A stretch of 64,000 bases of DNA from Telluribacter sp035998675 (GCF_035998675.1 NZ_DASYHI010000023.1:62001-126000); one strand, 5' to 3'. Positions 54,176-63,957 are shown, numbered from the stretch's first letter. Notes: generated by a model not told the origin, from the letters alone. Numbers and translations are program-made.

Positions 54176-55214
54176 GGCTGCGGGTAGTAAGGCAATTTCA
54201 TTGAGGATACCATCACGGGAAAGGTCATGATCGAAGTACTCAACTACTACTGGGATTTCACAAGAACTATCTAATCCCTACGATTTGGTGTAAATTACCA
54301 GCTAAGGAAGCAATTATGTTCTATTATATCCGGAAGTAGCCTTTCAATAAAACATATATGGCAAGTGAAAGAATACAGTGCTTTTTAATTATAATATCGT
54401 TTTAATTTCGTTATAAAAATAACTAATACAAATTTTTTAAACTTCTAATAAATTGGAAAACTCTTAAGAAACTTATAAAAATGAGAAATTAGCAAAGAGG
54501 ATATACTTGTACAAAAACCAGTTCCCGTTAAAACCTTGGTGTAGCTAATTTATTCCCCCAATTCCCAAAGCTCACTCCTGAAATAACAGGATGAAATGAA
54601 AGCGCCGGGGAAATCACCTGTACCCAGACCTGGATATTCGGATGGTTGACTTGCCGAATAGTTGAAAATAAATACAAATCTTTTGAAGTACTTCCCGGTT
54701 TAGCAAACAGATAACTAACTTATCCGAAGTGAAGAAGCCGGAACAATTTCATACAATCCTCAGCTACGTCAACAATTTTCATTTAGCAGAATTTTTTTCG
54801 GGAAGAGCGATTTAAGATACTCTACCGGTAGTTGCCGAAAATTGAAATAAGTTTGATTTGCTAATTATTTAAGTAGCGTTTTATTACTTCTGATAATTAA
54901 ACATTATCGGAAGTAATAAAATGACTAGTCGAAACAAATTCAGCCTAAGGCTGCTCTGGGAAGCTGTGAATAGGAGAGGGGGTACTACTGTACTACTAGC
55001 TGGAAGTTACCATCATAGCAATGGTTGAAAAATGAGCTTAGTTGTCGATTTAGTATGATTAAGAATCACACATTTATAAAAGATGTCTGGAACTGGCCTA
55101 ATCAGCAGTCTAAATGTAATCAGTATGAACACCATCAGCCAGATAACCATACTTTTCCGGAGAGGCCCTGCATCCATTCGAACAGGTAATTGCCAGAAGT
55201 TGCATTAATGGCCT
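54176..55214. other. Long A/T-rich intergenic region (about 1.04 kb)
   Basis: No frame over 60 codons and no recognised RNA gene. A 19-bp inverted repeat with a 5-base loop (54879-54897 and 54903-54921) is the only notable structure. The size, composition and nearby decayed genes suggest a degraded region. Confidence 0.5.
54879..54921. repeat. 19-bp inverted repeat, A/T-rich
   Basis: TTTTATTACTTCTGATAAT (54879-54897) and ATTATCGGAAGTAATAAAA (54903-54921) pair completely as RNA, with one G-T. No G/C-rich core; it might be a terminator or the end of a miniature element. Confidence 0.65.
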
Positions 55215-56642
55215 CTACAGGCTAATGCTCCACTGGTTAGCTCCGTTTTCCTGTAAATGAAACTCGCGGGTACTTTGGCTGCCGTCCGGCTTAGTAACTA
55301 CTACCTGATAACGACCGTAGAATCCTCTGAAACGGGCTCGCCCGTTCTTATCGGTCGAAAGACTTTGGTTTTTGGTCATCCAGTCGTCTTTTATTAATTT
55401 TTTGAGTCGGTTGTAGACTGGCTTAGGATTAAATTCCCGGTCTACCAGACCTCCACCTTTCAGCCAGATCATGCGGTCAGAGAAGCCCCACCAGTGGATA
55501 GAAACCATCGCCGGATGACTGAAAGCTAAGGTGTAAAACTGCTCGGCAAAGTCGGCCTGGGTTTCCTCGGTCCAAGTACCTTCGCGCCAGCTGCCGGTAA
55601 TGGCCTTACCCGACGACTGCGGAATAAACTCGGTAATATGCAGGGGTAATCCAAATTCGTGGAGCCGGTCAAAGGTTTCCATCACCTCAACCGGAGAAAA
55701 CCACCGGTCCTGCGGTTCGTGCGCCTGAATACCAATGCCCGTCACCGGCACGTTGCGTTTTTTCAACTCTTTGATGAGTTGGTAGTACTTCTCGCGGACT
55801 TCGGGTCGGGCAATTACGTAAAATTCATTGATGATAAAGTCTCCCGCCGAATCGGCCTGGTGCGCCCAGCGGTACGAATTTTCCACCCAGGGAATGGTTT
55901 CTTCCAGCGTAACTCCCTTTACGTTGTAGCGGGTACCTTCGTTAATTTCTCCCTTTACATTCTGTGAATCTTTCAGGGCCCGTTCCCAGGGAACGGTAGT
56001 AACCGGTTCGTTCACCACGTCCCACATCGTAATCTGGTCTTTGAAGCCGGCCACCAGGTTCTGAATCCGGGCCCGGTACAAATCAGTGGCCTGGTCGGCG
56101 GGTAGTTTCAGGAGCCAACGGGGGGTACCAGCGGTATGGGTCCAGCCCAGGGTGTGTCCCTTGGGCGTGACGCCGTTCTGCTTACACCAGTCAAGTTTTT
56201 CCTGAAGCTTCTGCCATTCGGGCTTGCCCTGCTGCCCCTCGTAGGGAGACCACTTGACGGTTAGCTCGGTAAAATTGAACAGCCCTTTGAACATCTCCGT
56301 GAATTTTAGGGCTTCCTCCGGTTTGAGGTTGGGTCGAAGTACTTCCTCGGAAAGGTTGCCGAACAGAAAGTCCTGCGTTAGCTGATTGACCTCCACTTTT
56401 AGGTTGCGAAGCACCTTACCCGCCGCGTCAGTCACCGTCAGTTGGGCCTCACCCTTGCGGTATTTTTCAATATTCTCCCGGGCCTGCCGGAAATACTGTT
56501 CTTCAAGGCGCTGGCGCTCTGCCGGGGTTAATTCTTTCGAAGTACCCGTTACAGCCGCTGTATTTTGTACCTGCTGGGCCGAGGCCGGTTCAGTACTCCA
56601 AAGCAGCAGTAGCGCAACACCAAAAGCGATTAGGTTTTTCAT
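55215..56642 (-). CDS. GH10 endo-1,4-beta-xylanase-like, secreted
   Basis: The 475-residue protein has a signal peptide (LIAFGVALLLLWSTEPASAQ), then an N-terminal beta domain (AQLTVTDAAGKVLRNLKVEV, about 65-95). The GH10 barrel has the acid/base Glu212 in WDVVNEPV and the nucleophile Glu338 in LHITEF, with KGHTLGWTHTAGTPRWL between. The C-terminal 70 residues look like a small beta domain (FRGFYGRYQVVVTKPDGSQ). It probably cuts xylan outside the cytoplasm, but GH10-like enzymes of Bacteroidota with this N-terminal domain can act on related polymers. Last gene of a minus-strand run of eight; 86 bases downstream of the dehydrogenase. Confidence 0.88.
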   Translation of the reverse strand: MKNLIAFGVALLLLWSTEPASAQQVQNTAAVTGTSKELTPAERQRLEEQYFRQARENIEKYRKGEAQLTVTDAAGKVLRNLKVEVNQLTQDFLFGNLSEEVLRPNLKPEEALKFTEMFKGLFNFTELTVKWSPYEGQQGKPEWQKLQEKLDWCKQNGVTPKGHTLGWTHTAGTPRWLLKLPADQATDLYRARIQNLVAGFKDQITMWDVVNEPVTTVPWERALKDSQNVKGEINEGTRYNVKGVTLEETIPWVENSYRWAHQADSAGDFIINEFYVIARPEVREKYYQLIKELKKRNVPVTGIGIQAHEPQDRWFSPVEVMETFDRLHEFGLPLHITEFIPQSSGKAITGSWREGTWTEETQADFAEQFYTLAFSHPAMVSIHWWGFSDRMIWLKGGGLVDREFNPKPVYNRLKKLIKDDWMTKNQSLSTDKNGRARFRGFYGRYQVVVTKPDGSQSTREFHLQENGANQWSISL

Positions 56643-56728
56643 GAAATAAGTTTTGCATTACGTACGGAAGCACCTTTTATATACATACTTCGGGTATTTC
56701 CTTACTCTAAGGTACCTAAAAATAGGAG

Positions 56729-57742
56729 TTACTGGCATGCCAGCAGGTACTTCATGCCGGCAGGATTGCTGTCAATGGTTTTGAATACTTCCTGGGCTTT
56801 TTCCAAAGGAGACACTTCGGTAATGAGGGCATCCAGAGGTAGCTCATCACTGGCAGCCAGCGCAATAGCTTCCTCAAAATCCTGCGGCTCGTACACCCGC
56901 GCCCCGATCAGTTTGATTTCCCGCCAGAAGAAGCGAAACAGGTCCACGGATTTGGGCTGCGCGTGAATAGCTACCATCACGATGCGGCCCCGGGCGCGGG
57001 GTAGTTGGGTCATGGCCGTTACGCCCGCCTGTACTCCCGATACTTCAAAGACCAGGTCAGCCATCGCTCCCTGGGTGAATTCTTCCACGGCTTCTGTCAA
57101 ATCCTTTTCCAGTGGATTCACCGCCGTCAGACCAAGCGTTTCGGCTAGGGCAATGCGGCTGGAGTTTACTTCTGAGACCAACACCCGCGCCCCTTTGTGC
57201 TTAGCCACCAGGGCAATGAGCATACCTATGGGCCCGCCACCAATGACGACCACGCTTTCACCAGCCTGTAATTCGCCCAGACGGACATCATGGCAAGCCA
57301 CGGCTAAAGGCTCAATGAGCGCGCCAATTTCCAGGGAAAGCGATTCGGGCAGGCGGTGCAGGGTGTGCGCCGGAACGTTCCAGTATTGCTGCATGCCGCC
57401 GGAGGTATCGATTCCAATAAATTTCAGGTTTTTGCCAATGTGATTCTGTCCGTAGTCGGACGCATGTTCGGCACCTGGTTGCAGGGGGCGCACTGCCACC
57501 CGGTCGCCAATCTGCCAGCCCGTTACACCCGCCCCCAGTTCGGCGATTTCGGCGGATACTTCGTGGCCGATCACCTGCGGAATCCGGACCCGCTGGTCCA
57601 TGTTGCCGTGGTAGATATGTACGTCGGTACCGCATACTCCACAGTAGGCTACTTTCAGCCGGACTTCGCCCGGTTGCAAAGGTACGGTGTCGGCTTCCTG
57701 GACTTCAAACTTTTTATTTCCTGTATAATATAGGGCTTTCAT
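56729..57742 (-). CDS. Zinc-type alcohol dehydrogenase without structural-zinc cysteines
   Basis: The 337-residue MDR-family enzyme has catalytic-zinc residues in YCGVCGTDVHIYHG and GHEVSAEIAELGAG. The NAD(P) Rossmann motif is VVIGGGPIGMLIALVAKHKG, with SEVNSSRIALAE after it. The lobe that normally binds a structural zinc with four cysteines is changed: after GDRVAVRPLQPG there is EHASDYGQNHIGKNLKFIG with no cysteine. This resembles sorbitol or threonine dehydrogenase-like members, so a sugar acid or polyol oxidation is likely. Preceded by the VOC gene (51 bases) in the run. Confidence 0.85.
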   Translation of the reverse strand: MKALYYTGNKKFEVQEADTVPLQPGEVRLKVAYCGVCGTDVHIYHGNMDQRVRIPQVIGHEVSAEIAELGAGVTGWQIGDRVAVRPLQPGAEHASDYGQNHIGKNLKFIGIDTSGGMQQYWNVPAHTLHRLPESLSLEIGALIEPLAVACHDVRLGELQAGESVVVIGGGPIGMLIALVAKHKGARVLVSEVNSSRIALAETLGLTAVNPLEKDLTEAVEEFTQGAMADLVFEVSGVQAGVTAMTQLPRARGRIVMVAIHAQPKSVDLFRFFWREIKLIGARVYEPQDFEEAIALAASDELPLDALITEVSPLEKAQEVFKTIDSNPAGMKYLLACQ

Positions 57743-57793
57743 AGTAAGCAGATTGAAAGTTTCTAAATAGAATTGTTCAAGTAAAGCACCAGA

Positions 57794-58180
57794 TCACCGT
57801 GGTCTTTCGACAAGTTGTAATACATTATTTTCCGGATCAAAGAACGTCCGGACCCTTCCGCCTCCTGTAGCGGGAGAAAGTACACTGGACCATTTAATCT
57901 GGTGAGCATCCAAGTGTGTAATGGCCGCTTCAATATCGTCTACCTTGAAGGCGAGGTGCGACCAGCTTGGTGTCAGGTTGGTACGAAAAGGCCTTTGCGT
58001 TTCATCAATTGGTAAGATTTCCAGAATTGTTCCATCCTGAGCTTTAAGTAACCAGATAGGTCGGGGGTCTACGAACAGGAGTTCATAGCCTAGCACATCA
58101 CAGTACCAGTTGGCCAGTTTCTCTCCATTTTCGGCAGCCACCGCCGGGTGGTCTATTCCTTTAATTTTAAACTTTTCCAT
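57794..58180 (-). CDS. VOC family protein, copy 1
   Basis: The 128-residue glyoxalase/VOC-fold protein has GIDHPAVAAENGEKLANWY and ILEILPIDE, then SWSHLAFKVDDIEAAITHL and a C-terminal NNVLQLVERPR. His9 (approximately), Glu near 60, His near 85 and Glu near 125 are the expected metal ligands. Function could be isomerase, epimerase or lyase. Tandem paralogue of the next upstream gene, and probably works in the same pathway. Confidence 0.83.
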   Translation of the reverse strand: MEKFKIKGIDHPAVAAENGEKLANWYCDVLGYELLFVDPRPIWLLKAQDGTILEILPIDETQRPFRTNLTPSWSHLAFKVDDIEAAITHLDAHQIKWSSVLSPATGGGRVRTFFDPENNVLQLVERPR

Positions 58181-58241
58181 TGAAAATAATTATCAAGTCT
58201 GATCGAATAAGTAAGCTAAATGACCGGCAGGTCACGAACTA

Positions 58242-58661
58242 TCAGGGAGTTCCGCCCCTTTCCAGAATCTGTATCATGTTACCTTCGCCGTCCAAAGCGT
58301 TGCGGACTTTTCCGCCGCCGATGGCGTTGATGATCTCGCCGGTCCACCGAATCCCTTTTCGATCCAGAATCTGGATGGCCTCTTCCAGATTACTCACCCG
58401 GAAAGCGATATGCGACCAGCCCGGAGTCCAGGTGGTGCGTTGCTGACGTACCGTACCGTCTTTGGGCATCACTTCCAGCAAGGTACCGTCGGGAGCTTTC
58501 AGCATCCAGACTGGTTTGCCCTGAGGGCTGCCCGTAGGGTGATGAAACCATTTCTCATAGCCCAGCATATCGCAGTACCAGTTGCAAAGTACCTCCACAT
58601 CGTCGGCGGCTACCGCCGGATGGTCTACGCCCGTAAAATTGAGTTTTTCTTTGTTTTCCAT
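58242..58661 (-). CDS. VOC family protein, copy 2
   Basis: The 139-residue VOC-fold protein has VDHPAVAADDVEVLCNWYCD and LLEVMPKDG, then GWSHIAFRVSNLEEAIQIL and GNMIQILERGGTP. Closely related to copy 1 along the whole length, evidently a tandem duplication with metal-ligand positions retained. It follows the heparinase-type gene by 14 bases. Confidence 0.83.
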   Translation of the reverse strand: MENKEKLNFTGVDHPAVAADDVEVLCNWYCDMLGYEKWFHHPTGSPQGKPVWMLKAPDGTLLEVMPKDGTVRQQRTTWTPGWSHIAFRVSNLEEAIQILDRKGIRWTGEIINAIGGGKVRNALDGEGNMIQILERGGTP

Positions 58662-58675
58662 TTTTCAAGTAGTAT

Positions 58676-60754
58676 TCAGGACTCAGGATTAAGTACCCGT
58701 TGCAGAGAATAAGTTCCCTGCTCCTGTATGACGTCCCAGCGCCGTCCGTGCCCCGATACCATCAACATGTTATTTGCCATTCCATCCTGCAAATGCAGCG
58801 TCCAGGTATGCTTCCCGTTGGTCAGGGTGTGGCTATTTCCTGCTGATTCTAATTTCCAGCCACCAATAGTGGCACTATCATCCAGGGCCAGGGCGTGGAC
58901 AACGGTACGGTGGGTATGACTTTCTTTTTCGGTAAAGCGGTACACCAGGCCACTGCCGGGCTTTCCTTCTCCCCGTTGGTTGGGTTCTACGTGGTAGGCG
59001 TCGTGCACGTAGCCGTACACCGGATGGCTCAGGGTACTCGTTCCGAGATGGAAAAGCCGTAAACCTGCTCGGTTTCGTTTTATGGTTAAGGAATTATCCT
59101 TTGACTCTACACGGGTATTTCCGTCCCGGTTATTGACCAGCCAGTTCCAAACCGTCGTGACGGGCTTTTGCGACCTGATGGAATCTACCACGAACACAAT
59201 ATGACTACCCGCCATAATCCAAATTCTGGTAAACTCGGTGAGAGGAGCCCCGTAAACGGCACTTACCTCCGCTCCCACGACCGATATACAGTCGTCCCGC
59301 CGGGCGATCAGACGGTGGTTTCCGCGGTTAATGGGCGCGCTGATTCCGCTTTCCCGGATGAGCCGACGGGCCAGCACGCTTTTCTGTTCCAGCAGCGTGG
59401 CCTTGGCCAGGTCTTCCTGCAAACCCAGACTATCATTTTCGATCAGGAAAGTACAGGTATTGTGCGTTTGGGAAGAGCTTTCCAGCCCGTGAATCAGGTT
59501 CCGGTAGCAGCTATGGCCCGGGTCCACCAGTAGGCGCTCCTGGTTATAAGCCAGAATAAAGCTGTTCAGGTCGCCGTGCAGGTGCCCCGGACCGTGCAGG
59601 GGCTCGCCGCCCCCATTGATAGCCAGGATGGTACTCCCTTCCCAGTCATCCCGAACAAACAAGTTCCCATTACTAAAATGGCTGACCAGAGGTAGCCCGG
59701 CTTCCGTCGGAGAAACCGGCCTTGCGGTCTGTACCAAAAGAGGAAGCGTCAGGAATCCCCAGTCATTGACCATGCCAAAGGTAGCCAAGTCGTGCGGCCC
59801 CTGGTAGGGTACCGGCTCGTAGTAGGTCGCAAACAGCCATCGGGCCAGTCCGGCCTCGGTTGCATCGGTATGGCGGCTGGCGATATGTAGCAGCAGATCG
59901 CCCGAAGAGCGGAAAAGAGCCGCGCTGTCGTTAAAATTAGCGGCGCGGGCGCGGGGCTCTTCTCCCCAGCCCGTCACGGGTTTGGCGTAGAACATGCTAC
60001 TGGCAATCCACCGGGTACCCCGGGCGTAGGCGGCTACTTCCAACTGCTCCGCTTTCTGAGGGTACTTTCGGACTACTGCCTCGTACGCAAGCATCAGGGC
60101 GTAGGCCAGGTAGTTGCCGTATTGCAACGATTCGGCGTAGGAGCCATCCGGTTGAAAAGCCTGCGCGCAGGTTTGCCATTCGGCCAGGGTACTATCTACC
60201 GTAGCCTCCTTTTCCAGCACTACCGCTGCAACAAGAAGTCCGGAGGTCAGGATGCCGCGCCAGTTGGCCAGGTGAGAATTGGTCTGCAGCCAACGCTGAC
60301 ACAGTGTGATTCCTTTCTCCCGCAGGGCTCCTTTAACTTCGGCTACTTCATTTTCTGAAAAAACAGGTTGCGCCAGATCCAGAACGGCCGACAGGGCCCA
60401 GCATAGGTGAGCCGTTTCCAGGTGGCCGCTCAGGGGCTCGGCGTGGCTCCGGAAGGCGGGGCCAGCCCAGTCGTACAGGGAGGCACCCGCTATCTGCAGG
60501 GATTGGATCCGAATCCATTCGGCCAGGTCAGCGTCGGGCTGTAAGGCGTACAGCATGGCAGCGTCGGACAGGTACTCGGCGGCCGGATAGTACCAGGCCG
60601 TGGTGTCTTCGGCCTCCTGTAGCTGTTTTCTTTTGACTCTTCGGTAAACCCGCTGGTACAGCGCATCAAAAAAGAGAGCGGTCAGGCGGTCCTGCGTCTG
60701 TAGTCGCTGCTGAATGGCCTCCCGTTCACTATCCGTAAGAAACGCCCGACCCAT
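58676..60754 (-). CDS. Heparinase II/III family polysaccharide lyase, probably cytosolic
   Basis: The 692-residue protein from ATG 60754 overlaps the RraA stop by one base (TGATG); the frame begins one codon earlier with TTG. The N-terminal half is an alpha/alpha toroid and the C-terminal half is a heparinase II/III beta-sandwich with GHLHGDLNSFILAYN, LLVDPGHSCYRN and SSQTHNTCTF. There is no signal peptide, so it acts on imported oligosaccharides. Eliminative cleavage of a uronate-containing glycan (alginate, heparin-like or ulvan-like) is expected; substrate not decided. Translationally coupled to the RraA gene. Confidence 0.82.
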   Translation of the reverse strand: MGRAFLTDSEREAIQQRLQTQDRLTALFFDALYQRVYRRVKRKQLQEAEDTTAWYYPAAEYLSDAAMLYALQPDADLAEWIRIQSLQIAGASLYDWAGPAFRSHAEPLSGHLETAHLCWALSAVLDLAQPVFSENEVAEVKGALREKGITLCQRWLQTNSHLANWRGILTSGLLVAAVVLEKEATVDSTLAEWQTCAQAFQPDGSYAESLQYGNYLAYALMLAYEAVVRKYPQKAEQLEVAAYARGTRWIASSMFYAKPVTGWGEEPRARAANFNDSAALFRSSGDLLLHIASRHTDATEAGLARWLFATYYEPVPYQGPHDLATFGMVNDWGFLTLPLLVQTARPVSPTEAGLPLVSHFSNGNLFVRDDWEGSTILAINGGGEPLHGPGHLHGDLNSFILAYNQERLLVDPGHSCYRNLIHGLESSSQTHNTCTFLIENDSLGLQEDLAKATLLEQKSVLARRLIRESGISAPINRGNHRLIARRDDCISVVGAEVSAVYGAPLTEFTRIWIMAGSHIVFVVDSIRSQKPVTTVWNWLVNNRDGNTRVESKDNSLTIKRNRAGLRLFHLGTSTLSHPVYGYVHDAYHVEPNQRGEGKPGSGLVYRFTEKESHTHRTVVHALALDDSATIGGWKLESAGNSHTLTNGKHTWTLHLQDGMANNMLMVSGHGRRWDVIQEQGTYSLQRVLNPES

Positions 60755-61443
60755 CAAAAGTAACCTCCGTTTTTTACCACGTCGGTGGGGGTCATGCCGC
60801 TTTCCACCATGTCTTTTATGCCGGACTCCTTATCCAGAATGGCCTCGGCGGCGATTAGTACATCATAGGCAATGTCCTGCGGAATGGCGATAACGCCGTC
60901 AATATCGCCGAAAATCCAGTCACCGGGATTCACGATAACCTCCCCCATCAGGACGGGCTTCTGGTAGTAGTACATTTTAAAGCGTCCCAACATACCCGTG
61001 TTAGACTTGTACTTATAAAAAACGGGGAATTGCTGGTCCAGAATCGCCCGGGTGTCGCGGATTCCGTTCACAATAGCGCCCCGGCAACCGGCCCGCATGG
61101 CCGCCATGGTCATAACTTCTCCCCACTGGGAGGTAACCGTGTCGCCGGTGCAGTCCCACACCACTACTGAGTTATTGGTCAGGTCTTCGAGCATCTGAGC
61201 CCGTAGCTCCATCTCACCGTCGGTGGTTATGTCGGGGGCGCCTTTGACGGTAAAAGCCTGACCGGCCATTTTCATCTCCTCCCGCAGGGGAGCAAAGTGC
61301 GAGGGCAGGCTGGTGGCGTGCATTTTATAGTTGAACCGTAGCACGTCATTGACTGCGCCCGTGTAAAGACGTAGGTACCGCTCACGCATTTCCGAAACGG
61401 GAATGGGAAAAGGAGGCGCTTTATGTTTGCCGTTTGATTTCAT
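60754..61443 (-). CDS. RraA / 4-hydroxy-2-oxoglutarate-type aldolase family protein
   Basis: The 229-residue protein has MKSNGKHKAPPFPIPVSEMR, then WGEVMTMAAMRAGCRGAIVN and GIRDTRAILDQQFPVF. GDWIFGDIDGVIAIP holds the RraA-family metal site. RraA-type proteins include HMG/CHA aldolases with a divalent metal; RraA of E. coli instead inhibits RNase E. In this catabolic operon a carbon-carbon lyase acting on a keto acid is likelier. 8 bases after the SDR gene and overlapping the lyase by one base. Confidence 0.83.
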   Translation of the reverse strand: MKSNGKHKAPPFPIPVSEMRERYLRLYTGAVNDVLRFNYKMHATSLPSHFAPLREEMKMAGQAFTVKGAPDITTDGEMELRAQMLEDLTNNSVVVWDCTGDTVTSQWGEVMTMAAMRAGCRGAIVNGIRDTRAILDQQFPVFYKYKSNTGMLGRFKMYYYQKPVLMGEVIVNPGDWIFGDIDGVIAIPQDIAYDVLIAAEAILDKESGIKDMVESGMTPTDVVKNGGYF

Positions 61444-61450
61444 AGGATTG

Positions 61451-62149
61451 TCAGGCTAAAAATTTCATGTTATCAAAATTAATCTCTCTTATTACTACCT
61501 CTTCGGGTTGGTTGAGCACAAATACGATGACCCTGGCTACGTCTTCCACTTTCAGAAATTTCTCGCGGGGTACCTGCCGGTCGCCCCAGTAGTCGCTGTC
61601 GGTTGGGCCCGGATTTACGTCGGTCACTTTAATACCCAGCTTGATGGCCTGGTCGGCCAGACCACTGCTAAGCCCACGGGCACCAAACTTGGAGGCACAG
61701 TACAGGGGAGCGTTGGGATTGGTCCGCTGACCCGCCATGGAAATAACTGTTATGATATGGCCATGTTTCCTGGGCTTCATGACTTTTAGGGCTTCGCGGT
61801 TGCTGAGAAACACCCCCCGCATATTCACGTTGACCATTTGCTCGTAGGTATCAAGGTCCGTGGTGGCCAGGTCGAGCGATACCATTCCGATACCGGCATT
61901 ATTAATAAGCATATCCACGGTACCAAACGCCTGTAGACAATCCATAAAACCGTTCCTCACGTCATCTTCCACGCTCACATCCCCCCGGAAAGACCGCAGA
62001 TTTGGGTGGTCTACTTCATCAGCCAGTTGTCGGCTGCGGCTGAAATCAAATACTTTCGCCCCAAGTTCCAGGAGACTTTTTGCGGCTGCTTTGCCAATAC
62101 CACTCGATGCACCGGTGATAAATATTACTTTGTTTTCTATGTAATTCAT
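61451..62149 (-). CDS. Short-chain dehydrogenase/reductase
   Basis: The 232-residue classical SDR has the cofactor motif VIFITGASSGIGKAAAKSL, the NNAGIG motif and the catalytic ISMAG...YCASKFG with Ser, Tyr and Lys. A downstream DVNPGPTDSDYWGDR segment is typical of oxidoreductases acting on small hydroxy acids or sugars. It may reduce a keto-uronate product in this cluster (DEH reductase-like). It lies 49 bases after the symporter gene. Confidence 0.87.
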   Translation of the reverse strand: MNYIENKVIFITGASSGIGKAAAKSLLELGAKVFDFSRSRQLADEVDHPNLRSFRGDVSVEDDVRNGFMDCLQAFGTVDMLINNAGIGMVSLDLATTDLDTYEQMVNVNMRGVFLSNREALKVMKPRKHGHIITVISMAGQRTNPNAPLYCASKFGARGLSSGLADQAIKLGIKVTDVNPGPTDSDYWGDRQVPREKFLKVEDVARVIVFVLNQPEEVVIREINFDNMKFLA

Positions 62150-62198
62150 TGAATTCAGTTTAAAGATTAGAGTAAGTCAGGGTCCCGCCAGGCGCGAC

Positions 62199-63914
62199 TT
62201 AGTCGGCGGGTGTTTTGATTTTGTTCATTCGATTAGGATGGTGGGGTGGTTGGACAGAATCTTCCGGCTCATTCTTTCTCATGGCCCACCAGATGACTCC
62301 CCCAATGAGCAGACACACAATACCTGATGCAATGGACAGCGTGCCGCTGAGTTGGTCGAGGTAGGGCAATCCCATACCGATGAAAAGTACGGCGGAGAAC
62401 AGGAGCGAAATAGCGTACAGGTACTTAAGAGCTTTTTCAAAATTCCGGTCGACGGAGGGTTTGTCCACAATCGGGCTGTTCAGCACCTGGAAAAGGGCCC
62501 GTACCCGCTCGCGGTAGGCGGCATTTCCGTTGTTTTGTAAACCCGAAGCCCAAAAGATGACCAGACAAATTATAACTTCTATGGTAGTGGCCAATTCCCA
62601 GGAGAAGTACTGGGGAAGGGCGTTCAGGGTGATTCCGGTAATGGACCCTACGATGATGGTCAGCATGGCCCCTCCTGGCGTAGCTTTTTTGTTGACAATT
62701 CCCAATACCAGCGGTATTCCTACCGGAATGGCTAGTATACCGGTAAATAACTTATTGGCTTCGAATGCTCCGCCAAAGTCGTCAATGAACAAGGCGCCCA
62801 GCAACACCAACAGCCCTACCAGGACGGAGGCCACCTTGGCCATCATAAATAGCTGCTGGTCGGTCGCATTTTTGTTAATCAGGCGCTGGTAAACGTCTTT
62901 GGACAATACGCTGGCCACCACGTTGTACTCCGAGTTGAGAGAAGACATCGTAGCCGCGAACATGGAGGCGATCATGACGCCCATGAGCCCGGGGGGTAAA
63001 AGCAGGCTGGATATAGCCACGTAGGCCATTTCTTTGTCCGGCAGCTCGGGCATGAGCATGCGGCTTACGATGGGCGGCACCATGAACAGGATGGGCGTGA
63101 CCAAAAACAGGGCCGCCGTGAGGTAGCCTACCTTCTGCGCATCTTTTTCGTCCCGCACCGAATAGAACCGCTGGATGAGTGTCCAGTTCTCGTTATACTT
63201 GATGATAATCATGAGGTAGTAAATGGCCAGCCAGAAAAACTGCCCCTTGGGGCCGTTAAACCAGTTGAGGTGCTCAGGAATCTGGGCTTCAATGGCCGAA
63301 AATCCTCCTACCCGATTGAGCGACAGCCAGAAGAGCATAATAGAGGTAAACAGCAGGATAATAAACTGTACCGTACCCATGATAGAAACCGCCCATAGCC
63401 CCCCGTAAAGCGTAAAGCCGATAACAATGACGGAGGAAAGTATCATGGACATGGGCAGGGAGAGCGGGGTGACGGCCGTCAGAAAGATACCGATGGCGTA
63501 CAACCGGACGGTATTGTCCAGAATCCGCATCAGGATACCTACCCAGCCGACGGTCTGCCGCAACGAAGCGTTAAATCGCGTTTCCAGGTACTCGACGGGC
63601 GTGGAGACATTGGACCTCCGCCACTTTTTGGCAAATACCGCGGCGGCAATTACACAGGCGGGTACTGTACCCATAAAAACAGTAACCGAAACCAGCCCGT
63701 GCTCGAAGGCAATGCCGGCATAGGCAACAAAGACGAAGGTACTGAACAGCGCCATGAAATTGCTGATGCCCGCCGCAACCCAGGGCAGCGCCCCTGACCC
63801 TTTGGTGTAGGCATTCAGGTCCTTCACGTACCACTTGAAGAATATACCAATACCGGCCATCAATACCATGTAAAGTCCAATGGCGACGTAATCGAGGGTG
63901 ACGAGTGAGGTCAT
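62199..63914 (-). CDS. Sodium:solute symporter (SSS family)
   Basis: The 571-residue transporter has about thirteen membrane helices. SSS-type features are GSGALPWVAAGISNFMALFS, ATPVEYLETRF-like segment TPVEYLETRFNASLRQT, and FAATMSSLNSEYNVVASVLS, the conserved sodium-site helix region. The C-terminal tail is short and polar. It imports sugar acids, oligosaccharides or similar solutes with sodium; the neighbours suggest a uronate-type substrate. First complete gene of the run reaching 55215. Confidence 0.88.
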   Translation of the reverse strand: MTSLVTLDYVAIGLYMVLMAGIGIFFKWYVKDLNAYTKGSGALPWVAAGISNFMALFSTFVFVAYAGIAFEHGLVSVTVFMGTVPACVIAAAVFAKKWRRSNVSTPVEYLETRFNASLRQTVGWVGILMRILDNTVRLYAIGIFLTAVTPLSLPMSMILSSVIVIGFTLYGGLWAVSIMGTVQFIILLFTSIMLFWLSLNRVGGFSAIEAQIPEHLNWFNGPKGQFFWLAIYYLMIIIKYNENWTLIQRFYSVRDEKDAQKVGYLTAALFLVTPILFMVPPIVSRMLMPELPDKEMAYVAISSLLLPPGLMGVMIASMFAATMSSLNSEYNVVASVLSKDVYQRLINKNATDQQLFMMAKVASVLVGLLVLLGALFIDDFGGAFEANKLFTGILAIPVGIPLVLGIVNKKATPGGAMLTIIVGSITGITLNALPQYFSWELATTIEVIICLVIFWASGLQNNGNAAYRERVRALFQVLNSPIVDKPSVDRNFEKALKYLYAISLLFSAVLFIGMGLPYLDQLSGTLSIASGIVCLLIGGVIWWAMRKNEPEDSVQPPHHPNRMNKIKTPAD

Positions 63915-63957
63915 AATAAGCTGGCGTCTGTCGTTAAATCTTGTGTATTACCGGTAG

